This document shows, in pieces, positions 1 through 10,700 of a stretch of 64,000 nt of DNA (the stretch's first letter is position 1; every line of letters starts with the position of its first letter). The notes beneath the pieces are model-generated. The model was given only the letters and a program-made list of their open reading frames with translations, was not told where the DNA came from and ran no database searches. The translations under genes and the position numbers were made by a program. Source of the DNA: Rebecca billardiae RCC1528 (lineage: Eukaryota; Haptophyta); the NCBI GenBank assembly GCA_965240325.2, contig OZ251230.1, positions 434,001 to 498,000 on the forward strand. The letters run 5' to 3'.

Positions 1-497
<497 letters not shown>

Positions 498-3400
498 TCA
501 GTACGTCGTGGGCGCGGGGAGGACGACCGTGGGCACGGCCTCGCCCGCGAGGGCGGTCCGCGCGTCGGCCTCGGCGCGCGCGGCCGCCTCCGCGAGGATG
601 GTCTCCTCCACCTGGAAGCCCACCCTGTCCCAGACGGCGCCCAGCTCGGCGGGCAGCCACACCTGCTTGCGCGTGAACGCGTCCGCGCCCAGGTACGCGG
701 CGCGCAGCAGCTCGAGGTCCTGCGGCTCGCACGAGTGGCGGACGAGGGCGATCGCGAGCGGCAGCGCGGTCGCGGGCGCGACCGCGCCGACCACGCGGCG
801 CATCACCGGCCACGCGCCGTCCGCCCGGCCGCTCAGCTCGGGCACGCGCGCGAGCTCCTCCGGCGTGAGCGTGCGCGCGAACGACGCGTCATCTGAGAGC
901 AGCGCGTACCCGAACGCGGGCACGGCGTGCTGCGGCGCGGCGCGGACGAGTAGCCTGCGCGCGCGCGCGTGCACGCCGAGCTCGCGCACCTCGGCCGCGC
1001 CCAGCGCGCACGCGCCGAGCGTGAGGTCGGCGCGCAGCGCCTCGAGCGAGCTCGCCTCACCCGTCGCCTCCCACGCGGCGCGCAGCATCGCCACCCACAG
1101 CCGGCGGTCGGCCGGCTCGAGCGCGGCGCCGGCGGCGCCGGCGGATTCGGCGCGCGTGCGCCGGGGCAGGCGCGCGCGCACGAGCTCGCGCGCGCCCGCG
1201 TGCGCGAGCAGCCGCCAGCGCTGCAGCTCGGCGAGCGCGCGCGCCCACAGCGCGTGCCGCTCGCGCGCGTACTGCTCCGTCTCGAGCACGGACAGCGCGG
1301 CGCCGAGCAGCTCGGCAGGGTCAGCGGGCTCGCGCGCGCAGCCGTCGGCGAGCGCGAGGCTCGACGCGCCCACCTCCGCCTCGGCCGCGTCGCCGTCGAA
1401 GAGTACGCGGTACGCGGCGCGCGCGAAGTCGTACCCGTCCGCCTGGCCGCACCGCGCGCCGTGCGCCGCGCTCGGCCCCGCCTCCGCACCGCGCAGCGCG
1501 ACGCGCTCGCCGAGCATCGGCGCGGCGTTGCGCGCCACGCGCTCGACCACCCAGCCGGCCGCCTCGACCCACTGCTGTGGCCGCATGTGCTCGCACAGCG
1601 CGCCGAGCTCGGGCGCGGTGAGCACGCGGACCACCGAGAGCAGCGCGCTGTCCGGCGCGTGGCGCTGCTGCGCGAGCACACCGAGGACGTACCCCGGGAC
1701 CGAGGCGGGCGGCGCGCACGCGCCGAAGAGGCGCAGCAGCCGAGGGTCGCGCACGCGCGGCGGCGCGGCGGGTGCGCGCGGCTGCGCGCCGCCCGCGGCG
1801 CCGGCGGCGGCGGCGCCGCCGCCCGCCTCCGCGCCGCCGGGCTCGCCGCGCAGGTAGCGCTCGAGGAAGCGCTCGGCGAACTCGGCGCCGAGCGCGCGCG
1901 GGTACGTGTGCGGCGGCGCCCCCCTCGGGTTCGCCTCCGCCACCAGCCCGAGCAGCCCCTCCCAGCCTCGGCCGTCGAGCGCGCTCAGGTGTGCGCGCAC
2001 GAGCGGCGCGGCCGCGGGCGCGAGCGCGGACACCGAGAGCGCGAAGAGCGTCTGCAGCGGCAGCGAGCCGGGCGGCCTCCCCTCGAGCACGTGCAGGTGC
2101 AGCGCGTCGCGCTCGGCGGGCGGGAGCCGGAGCATGGCGCGCAGCGCCGCCTCGACCACGGGCACGGGCAGCCGCGAGCGCGCAGCCTGCGGTGCGCTCG
2201 GCGCCGGCGCGCTCGCCCCGCCGCCGCCGCGCTCCGCCTCGCCGCCGCCGCCGCCGCCGACCACGTAGCGCACCGCCTTGGGCGCGTGCAGCGGGTCCGC
2301 CAGCCGCGCCTCGAAGAACGAGCCCAGCAGCGTCGCGTTGGTGCGGTCGAGCGCGGCGCCGAGCACCTCGCTGCCCGCGCACGCGCGCAGCAGCAGCAGC
2401 AGCTCGGCCGAGTGGAGCGCGTTGCCGCCCTGCACGCGCGCGCGCAGCGTGCTGAGCAGCCGGTGCATCGCCTTGGCGCGGCCGGAGTCGAGCCTCGCGC
2501 GCGCGCCGACGCCGTCGCCGTCCGCCCGCAGCGCCTCCGCCTGCCCCTCGTCCTCGAGCAGCGCGAGCGCGCGGCCCAGCTGCCCCTCGATCGGTCCGCG
2601 ACACAGCGGAGCATACGCCACCCACACGTGCACGCACGCGGGCTGCGCGCTCAGCAGCAGCTCCTGCGTGCGCGCGCGCAGGGAGGCGAAGCGCACCTCG
2701 GAGAGCGGCACGGCCACGCCCGCCGCGGCCGCCTGCGCGAGGTCGCGCGGCCGCGCCCGGCCCCAGTCCGCGCAGTGCCACAGCCGCGGCGGGATGGCGC
2801 GCAGGTCGGGCGCGACGCCGCGCAGCAGACGCCTCACGTCCGCGTCCGCGCCCGCCGCGCACAGCGCGGGCAGCACGCGGTACACGAGCGGCGGGAAGCG
2901 CTCCGCCAGCGCGAGGAGGCTGGGCACGTGCTCGGGCGCGTGCGCGTGCGCCGCCTCGCCCTCCGCCGGCCAGTGCTGCGCCACCACCGCCGCGCACTCC
3001 TCCGCCAGCAGCTCGGCCAACACGGGCGGCGGCGCGGTCTGCACGAGCTCGGCCACCGCACGCACCGCGCGCGGACCGAGCCGCGCCTCGAGCGCGCACG
3101 GGCGCACCATCGGCGCCGGCGGCGCGTGCTGCCGCGGCTCGAGCTCCGCGCCGCGATCGCAATCTGGCTCGTCGTCCGCCGCCTCGGCGTCGTATTCGGC
3201 GGCGGCGGCGGCGGCGGCGGCGGGCAGCGCGTCCGCTAGCGGCGCGTCGCGCAAGCCGGGCGGCGGGGCGCGCGGCTCGGCGCGCGGCGCGCGGTACAGC
3301 GCGCCCGACTCCCACGCCTCGGCGTCGACGCACTCGTCGCGCGCCGCGGCTGGCTCGGCGCCCGCCGGCGGCGCGCGCAGCCGCAGCGTGCGCGGCAGCG

Positions 3401-5594
3401 CCGCCAGCGCGCGCACCTTCGCCTCTGCGCCCGCCTCCGCGGCGAGGAGCGAGCACGCGAGCTCGGCGGCGGCACCGCGCAGCTCGCACCCGCCCGGCAG
3501 CTCGCCGGCGCCCGCCGCTTCGAGGAGCGCGCCGAGCTCTGGCAGCGACGCCGAGTGCGCCTCGAGCAGCGGCGCCAGCGCCTCCAGCGCGCGCGCGGCG
3601 CCCACCCGCCCCGCCTGCTGCGCGACGAGCAGCGCGGGCGCGGGCCACGCGTGCCGCAGGTGGCGCTCCACGAACGCGCGCTTGGTCGGGCCTGGGAGGT
3701 GGGGGCAGTGCGCGACGAAGCGCGCGTACGCCGAGGCGTCGGCCGTCGCCAGCGCGACGTCGAGCAGCCGCGTGCCGAACCTCGAGCACAGCGCCGCGAG
3801 CGCGCCGCGGTCCGACCACGGCACGCACAGCAGCGCACCCACGCGCGCGCTTAGCCGGCCATCGGCCCAGAGCGACCGGTCGAGGTCGTGCACCCACTCC
3901 TGGAGCAACGCCCAGTCCTCGCGCGTCTTGGCCTTGCCCATCGCGGGGCGCGCGTCCAGCGCGAGGCCCAGCTCGCGCGCGGGCTCGAGCGAGTCGTTCA
4001 CCAGGGCCGCGCTCGCGGCGCGCTCGAGCGTCGAGCGCACGACCAGCGCGGGCAGGGGCGCGGCCGCCGCGGCCGCGTCCGAGCGGCGCCGCCGGCACAG
4101 CTCGGCCGCGCCGTGCGCCGACGCAAACGCGAGTGGGTAGGCGCGCGCCAGGGCGGAGAGGACCGCCTCGCGCGTCTCGGCGGGCAGCGCCGAGCCCGCC
4201 GCGTCGAGCAGCCGCCCGACCTCGCGCGGCACCTCCGCCTCCGCCTCCGCCTCCGCCGAGGCAGCGGTGGGCGCGGCCGCGGCGATCGCGGGCAATGAGG
4301 CGACCACGAACGCCCACGAGTTGACGGCGCGCACCATCTGGGACCAGAGCGCGAGCGCGTCGGATGGCGCGCACAGCCGGCCCACCCAGCAGCGCAGCAG
4401 CGCGAGCACCGCCGCCGCCGGCTGCGCCTCCGCCAGCTGCTGCCGCGCCCACCCGCCGAACGCGGCGCGCGCGGCCGCGGACGGCGCCCAGCCCTCCGGC
4501 GCCATCCGCGCGTGCGTGAGCTCGACGAGGGAGAGGGAGCCCGCGCCGAGGGCGGCGCAGAGGAAGGCCTCGTACGCGCAGACGAGCTGGCTCCGCGGCT
4601 CGCGCCCGCGCAAAGCCGCGCCGCGCACGGGCACCCGCGCCTTCGCCGCCTCCCCCCACTCGGCGCCGCCACTGAACACGGCGCAGAGCGCGCGCACGGG
4701 CGCGCGCCGACGGCCGCGCGGCAGCCGGCCGAGCAGCGCGCACAGCGCGGGGCACGCGCGGTGCATGGCGTTGGTCGCGGCGCTGAGCGCGACGCAGCCC
4801 TCGATGAACGCGCCGAGGTGGCGCTCGTGCTGCTGCGTCAGCTCGCGCCCCTCCACGTGCGCGGCCACCGCCTCCGCAGCCGCGAGCAGCACGGAGGGCT
4901 GCGAGTGCGCGCCGCCGCCCGCCTCGCCCGCGAGCACGCGCTCGACTGCCCAGGCCGTGTCGACGCGCAGCGCGCCGGCGAAGAGGCCCGGGTGCGCCAC
5001 CAGCAGCGCCGGCGTGAGCAGCGCCCGCGCGCGCAGCTCGCGCACGAGCGGCCCCGTCTCGTCGTCCGTGTCCACGAACCCGCCCTCCAGCAGCGCCACC
5101 GTCTCCGCGTCGCTCCAGCCGAGCTCGCACGCGCGCGCGCTCGGGACGCGCGCGCGCCGCGCGGGCCGCGCGTGGGACCAGACGGGGCGGAGGCGCTGCA
5201 GCGCCGCGCTGCTGAGGCTCGCGCCCGCCGAGCTGCCCCAGTACCCGATCAGCCGGCCGTGCAGCCACGCGCGCCCCTTGGCGTCCAGCCGCGCCCAGAA
5301 CGCCGCGGCCGCCTCAAAGTCGGCGAGGGCCATCGGCACGTCGGGGTGCTCCTGCGCGAGGAGGAGCAGGTCGTTCGGCTCGATGCGGAAGCCCTTGCCG
5401 CGCAGGCTGCTCATCGTCGCGCTCAGCGCCATGCGCCGCACGCCGGCGAGCACGACGAGGAGGCGGCCGGCGCAGCCGTGGAAGGAGCGCGCGGTCTCGG
5501 CGAGCCACGCGTCCAGCTGCGCGTCGTCGCAGCTGCGCACGGCTTGCACGAGCTGGAGGGGTCGGTACTGCTTGCCAGGCACGGGGAGGCCCAT
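498..5594 (-). CDS. large unidentified protein, 1,698 aa
   Basis: A single uninterrupted minus-strand frame of 1,698 codons starting MGLPVPGKQYRPLQ. I do not recognise the family. The sequence is rich in Ala, Leu and Arg and looks helical throughout, like a solenoid of short helices. It has a poly-Ala stretch followed by an acidic patch (DAEAADDEPD) near the middle and a Gly-rich low-complexity stretch around residues 1110-1130. There is no signal peptide, membrane segment or catalytic motif that I can point to. The frame is favoured over the long antisense frames because its composition is varied (aromatics, His, Trp spread evenly), while the antisense frames are Arg/Ser/Ala monotone. Long G/C-biased frames arise easily here, and unseen small introns could exist, so the exact protein is uncertain. 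Confidence 0.6.
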   Translation of the reverse strand: MGLPVPGKQYRPLQLVQAVRSCDDAQLDAWLAETARSFHGCAGRLLVVLAGVRRMALSATMSSLRGKGFRIEPNDLLLLAQEHPDVPMALADFEAAAAFWARLDAKGRAWLHGRLIGYWGSSAGASLSSAALQRLRPVWSHARPARRARVPSARACELGWSDAETVALLEGGFVDTDDETGPLVRELRARALLTPALLVAHPGLFAGALRVDTAWAVERVLAGEAGGGAHSQPSVLLAAAEAVAAHVEGRELTQQHERHLGAFIEGCVALSAATNAMHRACPALCALLGRLPRGRRRAPVRALCAVFSGGAEWGEAAKARVPVRGAALRGREPRSQLVCAYEAFLCAALGAGSLSLVELTHARMAPEGWAPSAAARAAFGGWARQQLAEAQPAAAVLALLRCWVGRLCAPSDALALWSQMVRAVNSWAFVVASLPAIAAAAPTAASAEAEAEAEVPREVGRLLDAAGSALPAETREAVLSALARAYPLAFASAHGAAELCRRRRSDAAAAAAPLPALVVRSTLERAASAALVNDSLEPARELGLALDARPAMGKAKTREDWALLQEWVHDLDRSLWADGRLSARVGALLCVPWSDRGALAALCSRFGTRLLDVALATADASAYARFVAHCPHLPGPTKRAFVERHLRHAWPAPALLVAQQAGRVGAARALEALAPLLEAHSASLPELGALLEAAGAGELPGGCELRGAAAELACSLLAAEAGAEAKVRALAALPRTLRLRAPPAGAEPAAARDECVDAEAWESGALYRAPRAEPRAPPPGLRDAPLADALPAAAAAAAAEYDAEAADDEPDCDRGAELEPRQHAPPAPMVRPCALEARLGPRAVRAVAELVQTAPPPVLAELLAEECAAVVAQHWPAEGEAAHAHAPEHVPSLLALAERFPPLVYRVLPALCAAGADADVRRLLRGVAPDLRAIPPRLWHCADWGRARPRDLAQAAAAGVAVPLSEVRFASLRARTQELLLSAQPACVHVWVAYAPLCRGPIEGQLGRALALLEDEGQAEALRADGDGVGARARLDSGRAKAMHRLLSTLRARVQGGNALHSAELLLLLRACAGSEVLGAALDRTNATLLGSFFEARLADPLHAPKAVRYVVGGGGGGEAERGGGGASAPAPSAPQAARSRLPVPVVEAALRAMLRLPPAERDALHLHVLEGRPPGSLPLQTLFALSVSALAPAAAPLVRAHLSALDGRGWEGLLGLVAEANPRGAPPHTYPRALGAEFAERFLERYLRGEPGGAEAGGGAAAAGAAGGAQPRAPAAPPRVRDPRLLRLFGACAPPASVPGYVLGVLAQQRHAPDSALLSVVRVLTAPELGALCEHMRPQQWVEAAGWVVERVARNAAPMLGERVALRGAEAGPSAAHGARCGQADGYDFARAAYRVLFDGDAAEAEVGASSLALADGCAREPADPAELLGAALSVLETEQYARERHALWARALAELQRWRLLAHAGARELVRARLPRRTRAESAGAAGAALEPADRRLWVAMLRAAWEATGEASSLEALRADLTLGACALGAAEVRELGVHARARRLLVRAAPQHAVPAFGYALLSDDASFARTLTPEELARVPELSGRADGAWPVMRRVVGAVAPATALPLAIALVRHSCEPQDLELLRAAYLGADAFTRKQVWLPAELGAVWDRVGFQVEETILAEAAARAEADARTALAGEAVPTVVLPAPTTY

Positions 5595-6318
5595 CTCGAC
5601 GGTGCGGTGCCCGCGGTGGGCGAGAGGTGATGTACAGGACGCGGATGAGCCGAAAGTAGTCGGCGGCGGAAATCGCGCGACCGGTCGCGGGAGGCGGGAC
5701 CGGCCGCGGAAAAGTCAGCAGCTGCCGTACGCGTGCCTCCGCAGCCGAGCGAGCGCGGGGCGGGCGTTCTTGGCACTTCTTGCAATCTTGCTGCAATGGC
5801 CGCCTCGATGAGGTGCGGCAACGCGCCCTTCGTGGCGGTGTCTTTGTGCAGTGTTGGATGGCGTCGATCACGCCTAAACCAAGCGTGCACGTTAAATCAT
5901 AGTAAACTGTACCCAATTACCGCAAGCAGGGGAGACCGCAAGCGACCTGCATCACCAGGTCCACGCCCACCCACGGCCGGGCGGGCCAACCGTGAACCGC
6001 CTGAACCGGCGCATCGTCCATTCTCGGGTGGCGGAGGAAGGATCCTGCACACGCGTCAAGGCGAAGGCCAGAAGGACAGAAGGTCAAGCAAGCAGACCGC
6101 TTTACCGGCAGGGGCACGCAAGCCGGTGACAGTGCACGCTCCGCCGCGCGCCTCGCCCTCGGATTCTTTCCGGGAACTCCCCGAATCACCGTCCGCGGCG
6201 GAATCGGTCGATCGTAGTCTAACAGACTAAATCGACCAGCCGCTGCTTGCAGCCGGCTCAGACTCACAGGCGGTGAGAGTTTAGCTGAGTATAGCAAGAC
6301 TAGTAGTAACATCACATC
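5595..6318. other. intergenic, no gene seen
   Basis: Contains the presumed upstream region of the 1,698-aa gene and the 3' flank of the six-helix protein gene. The short frames here look random. Confidence 0.5.
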
Positions 6319-7327
6319 TCATATCATCTCCGCCGTCGTCCCTCCGCCATTCTTCGTGGGACTGTCACCGCGGCCCATGTCGGCGCCAACGGCAACGCTG
6401 ACTGCACTGCTGGTGCCAGCGGCAGCGGCAGCGCTTGCGAGCAGAGCCCTTGTGGTGAGGCGTCCCGTCTCCGCATCCTCCGCAGCGTCGGCGGCGAGCG
6501 CGAGCTGCCGCGCTTTGCGCTGCTGAGCGAGCTGCTCGTTCACCCCGCCTGGCATGCCGTCCATGTCGAGCCGCGCCTCTGACCACTTGACGGCAAAGCG
6601 CGCTACGCCGATCCCGATGACGATCGCAAGGAACGTCCAGTTCGACTTGGCCTTCCCCTGCAGGTCGGTGAGCATGATGATTTTGGGCAGCCAGTTGATG
6701 CCGATGAGCACCGCCGACATGTAGAAGAGCATCGTCATCGCCATCGCGTGCATGCGCACCCAGCGCAGCCCGAACATGTACCAGAGCCCGAGCGCCTGCA
6801 GCGTGAGCTGCATCGTGCCGATCACCGTCATCAGCAGCTTCGGGGAGAGGCCGAGTTTGGACTCGCCGTCGAAGAGGTAGATGACGCCTGTCACGACAGA
6901 CACGAGGCCGCACACCATGGCGAGCCGCCCAACCCATTTGTGCGCTTGGCGGAAGAAATTCCCCTGACCGTTCGTCACGGCCACACCAGCGCGCGGGTCC
7001 GCGCGGGTGAGCGGATGATGTGGTGAGGCGCCGGATGCTACGCGCGCAGGTGCGCACGGCGCGCACTTGGTCGGGCGTGTGATACAGACACCACGCACAG
7101 CTGATCACAAACGTGAACGCCGTCGTCATGTGTGTGTCCATCGCCCACGAGCCCTTGCCCATGCGCGGGAAGCCGAGCCGGTAGATGAACACCACCACGA
7201 GCCCCACGCCCACCACCAATTGCGGCGAGAAGTTTCCGGCGAAGATCTTCAGGAATATCACGCACCAGTGCTCTGGCTCGTCAAGATCCACGACGACTGT
7301 TGCCTTCTTCGCGTACGCGCTCGACAT
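6319..7327 (-). CDS. six-helix membrane protein, cytochrome b561-like (tentative)
   Basis: Two exons, 7327-7067 and 6963-6319, joined across a 103-base intron (6964-7066) that starts GTGCGC and ends CAG. The junction reads HTPDQ/GNFFRQAHKW in phase 0 and gives 301 aa. I see about six hydrophobic segments, roughly residues 33-52, 62-80, 95-118, 128-148, 154-176 and 193-212. Histidines sit in or next to helices (DTHMTTAF, HTPDQ, QAHKWVGR, RMHAMAM), an arrangement compatible with a di-haem b561-type or related electron-transfer membrane protein, but I see no diagnostic signature, so the function is only a suggestion. The C-terminal tail of about 90 residues is polar, Ala- and Ser-rich and probably exposed. 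The gene is divergent from the channel gene at 7725. Confidence 0.7.
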
Positions 7328-7724
7328 CGCGCCCGCGCGCCGCGGCCGAGGTCCTCCCCGTTCCTCCGTCCACTGCGCAAGCGCTGCTCAAGTTCCACCG
7401 TTCTTCGAGGTTGCCGGATGGATGATGATTGGCGAGTGCCGAGTGAAAGCCCGATATGAATACTTGTATTGGTGGCGGCTGGACTTCTCATCGATGATAC
7501 GGTTTGGACTGATGATTAGATAATTGCGACCAGCGTGCGTGCTGCCGTGCTCTGCCCGAAAGCGTCTACTTGAATTGCTAATAATGGTACTGGTGGATCG
7601 ATTTGTTCTCAGCTAGATACAGGCGCTGATGATTGGCGAACGAGACCGAACTACATTAATTAGCGGTCATAGCCAAGTGGTGGGTGTAAGTACAGTAAGC
7701 CAATGAGGAGGCGGCGAAGCGGGT
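7328..7724. promoter_or_regulatory. shared upstream region of divergent pair
   Basis: About 400 bases between the start codons of the six-helix protein (-) and the double-channel gene (+), less GC-rich than either gene. It must hold both promoters if the start codons are right. I see no specific factor site. Confidence 0.45.
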
Positions 7725-10700
7725 ATGCTCCTATGCGAACAATCTCATACTCACTATCATAGACAGGGTCCCGATCTCACTTTCGTCAACTATGAGTCTA
7801 TGACAATCACAATCCGAGGCCGCGAGCTTCGCAAGCAGCCGTCCAGCGCAGTGGCGGCCGACAACATGGCGAACCGAGTGGACCCCGGTGACGGGCTAGG
7901 CAAGGCCTCGGCCCGCGAGCCGCTCCTGAATAACGGTGGCGACAATGCCGTGGAGCGCGCGGCCGCGTCCGCGCACCGCGCGCTGCGGTGCTTCTCCGAC
8001 CTCCGGCGCGCGCGAGCCGCGGCGACGGCGAGCACGGCGCACGAGCACGCCCACCCCAGGACGTCCAAACGGATGAGCATCTTGCGCAGCGGCGACGCCC
8101 ACCGCCACCCTCACCGCAACAAGGCTAGCCTCCACGTCACCTGGCGCACCGTCCTCGCCGGCGACGAGACGACCGTCGAGGACGCGCGCGCGCAGCAGCT
8201 CGCGGAGGCAGACGACCGTGAGAGGCGGCAACGAAAAAAAAACCTGACCAAGCTGGCGCGGCTGCCGACGCTCACGATCGAGGAGCTGATGATCCCGCTG
8301 CGCCTCGCCTTCCCGTACCGGATCTCGCACTCGGTGATCGCCGCCTGCCTCGACATCATCGGCGATCTGTTCGAGCTCGGCTGGGTGATCAAGATTGTGC
8401 GCGAGCAGCCGAGTGCAAAGGAGCTGATGGCTCGCGAGCTGCAGCGCAAGCAGATGGCGGAGGAGGCGGCGGAGGGCGGCACCGCGTCCGACGGCGCCGC
8501 CGTCGCGGTGGCGGACATGAAGGAGGCGGACGATTCGGTGTACACGATCATGCACGGGCTGCGCGACGTCGGCACGATCGTCTCGCTGCACTTTGCGCGC
8601 GTGCTGTATGTGTTCTGGGACGACAGCACGCTGTGGACGCTCGTGCAGGTGGTGCGCTGCCTGCGCGTGGGCCAGCTCGTCTCGTACGTGTCGCAGATCA
8701 ACAACGACCTGACGATGAACGTGAAGCTGCTCGCGGCGTACAAGTTCCTCCTCGTGCTCATCTCGGTGCCGCACTGGATCGCGTGCTTCTGGTGGGCGCT
8801 GCCGGCGGAGTGGACGGAGCCCGCGCTCGAGCTGCCGTCGTGGCCGGCGCAGGTGCCGCTCGTCACACACAACCCGGAGCTTGCGCCGCACGCCGCGCCC
8901 TCGGAGTGGTACAGCTACCTGATGGCGCTATACATGGCGTGGATGGGCCTCACCAGCATGGGGTACGGCACGATCGTCATCGCCACGCAGCAGGAGGTGA
9001 TCTTCGCCGCGTTGGTCGCGATGATCCAGATGGTGTTCTACGCGTTCGTGCTCGGCACGCTCTTCCACTACCTCGTGCGCACCGACGAGAACACGGTGCA
9101 CTTCAACGAGCTGATGAAGGCGGTGGACGAGTACGTGAGCACGCGCAAGCTGCCGCCCGCGCTCGCGTCCAAGATCCGCTCGCACTACGCCTTCCAGCAC
9201 CGCAAGCAGGCGGCGGGCACGCAGCGCATCGTCGCGCAGATGCCGCTGTCGATGCGCACCGAGGTGGCGGTCGCGCAGTACGCGCGCCAGATGCACGCGA
9301 CCTGGGCGTTCTGGGGGTGCACTCCGCAGTTCCTCTCGCACGTCGCGCTCTTCCTGCGCGAGCGCAACATGATGCCGTCCGAGACCCTCTTCAAGCGCGG
9401 CGACGTGGGCGCCGAGCTGCTGTGGTGCGTGGGCGGCTCGCTGCACGTGACCAAGGGCGAGGCGCACATCCGCACGATCCGCTCGGACATCGGCGCGGGC
9501 GCGATCGTGGGCGAGGTCGCGTTCTTCGTGGGCATCCAGCAGCCGTACACGGTGACGGCGACCTCGAACGGCGAGGTCACCCTGATCGTGCTCTCGGTGA
9601 GCGCCTTTGACGAGATCATCGGCTCGTACCCAGAGCAGACGGACCAGATCACGCAGAACCTGCTGCGCAAGTACGGCCTCGACAAGAACGGCGCCGACGT
9701 GCCCGGCGGCGGCCTCGCCGAGCAGATGGACGAGGGCGAGCTGAAGGAGTTCCTCGAGCTGCGCGAGGCCATCCGCACTGCCATCATCGAGCGCAACGAG
9801 GAGATGTTCGCGCAGATGGCGGATGCGGTGCACTCGGGCGACGTCGAGACGGTGCGCTCGCTCACGGCGCGCGGCTTTGACCTGAGCTCGGGCTCGTACG
9901 ACCTGCGCACGCCGCTGCACCTCGCCGCGCTCGAGGGGCACCGGCTCGTCGCGAAGGTGCTGTGCGAGCTCGGCGCGGACGTGTCACAGCTCGACCGCTT
10001 CGGCCACGCGCCGCTCAACGACGCGCTCGACGCGCGGCACGGCGCGGTGGCGGACGAGCTCGGGCGGTACGGCGCGCAGCTGCGGTGCGTGCGGCCGGCG
10101 GAGAAGCTGCACGCGGCGGCAAAGGCGGGTGACATGGAGCTGATGACGATGGCGGTGCGCCACGGCATCGACATCAACGCGCGCTCGTACGACGGGCGCA
10201 CAGCGCTGCACGTCGCCGCGGCCGAGGGCAACTCGCGCGTCGCCGAGTTCCTCGTGACCAACATGGCGGACGTGCACGCGCGCGACCGCTGGGCGCACTC
10301 GCCGCTCGACGACGCGATCCAGCACAACCACCCGCTGCTCGCGCAGATGCTCGTGCGCTCCTCCGCCTCCTCCGACCCGGGCACGATGGCCGAGCTGCTG
10401 CGCCGCGCCGCGGGCGAGGGCGACGTCGAGCGCCTCGGCTTTGTGCTGCAGATGGGCTGCAAGGTGAACGAGGCCGACTACGACCGGCGCACCGCGCTGC
10501 ACTACGCGGTCGCGGCGGGCTCGGTCTCCGCGACGCACGCGCTCGTCGCCGCGCTCGCCGACGTCAACCTCGCCGACCGCTGGCTGCAGCCGCCGCTCGT
10601 GCAGGCGCTGGACACGTCGCCGCAGATCGCCGCGCTGCTCGCGCGCGCGTGCGGCGCCTCGCTGCCCGACAGCGCGAGCGGCGCGGAGCGCGCGCGGCTG

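Noticed and set aside
969-3239. 756-codon plus-strand frame
   Set aside because: It is antisense to the 1,698-aa gene and consists of monotone Arg/Ala/Glu/His, as expected from a GC-rich shadow frame.
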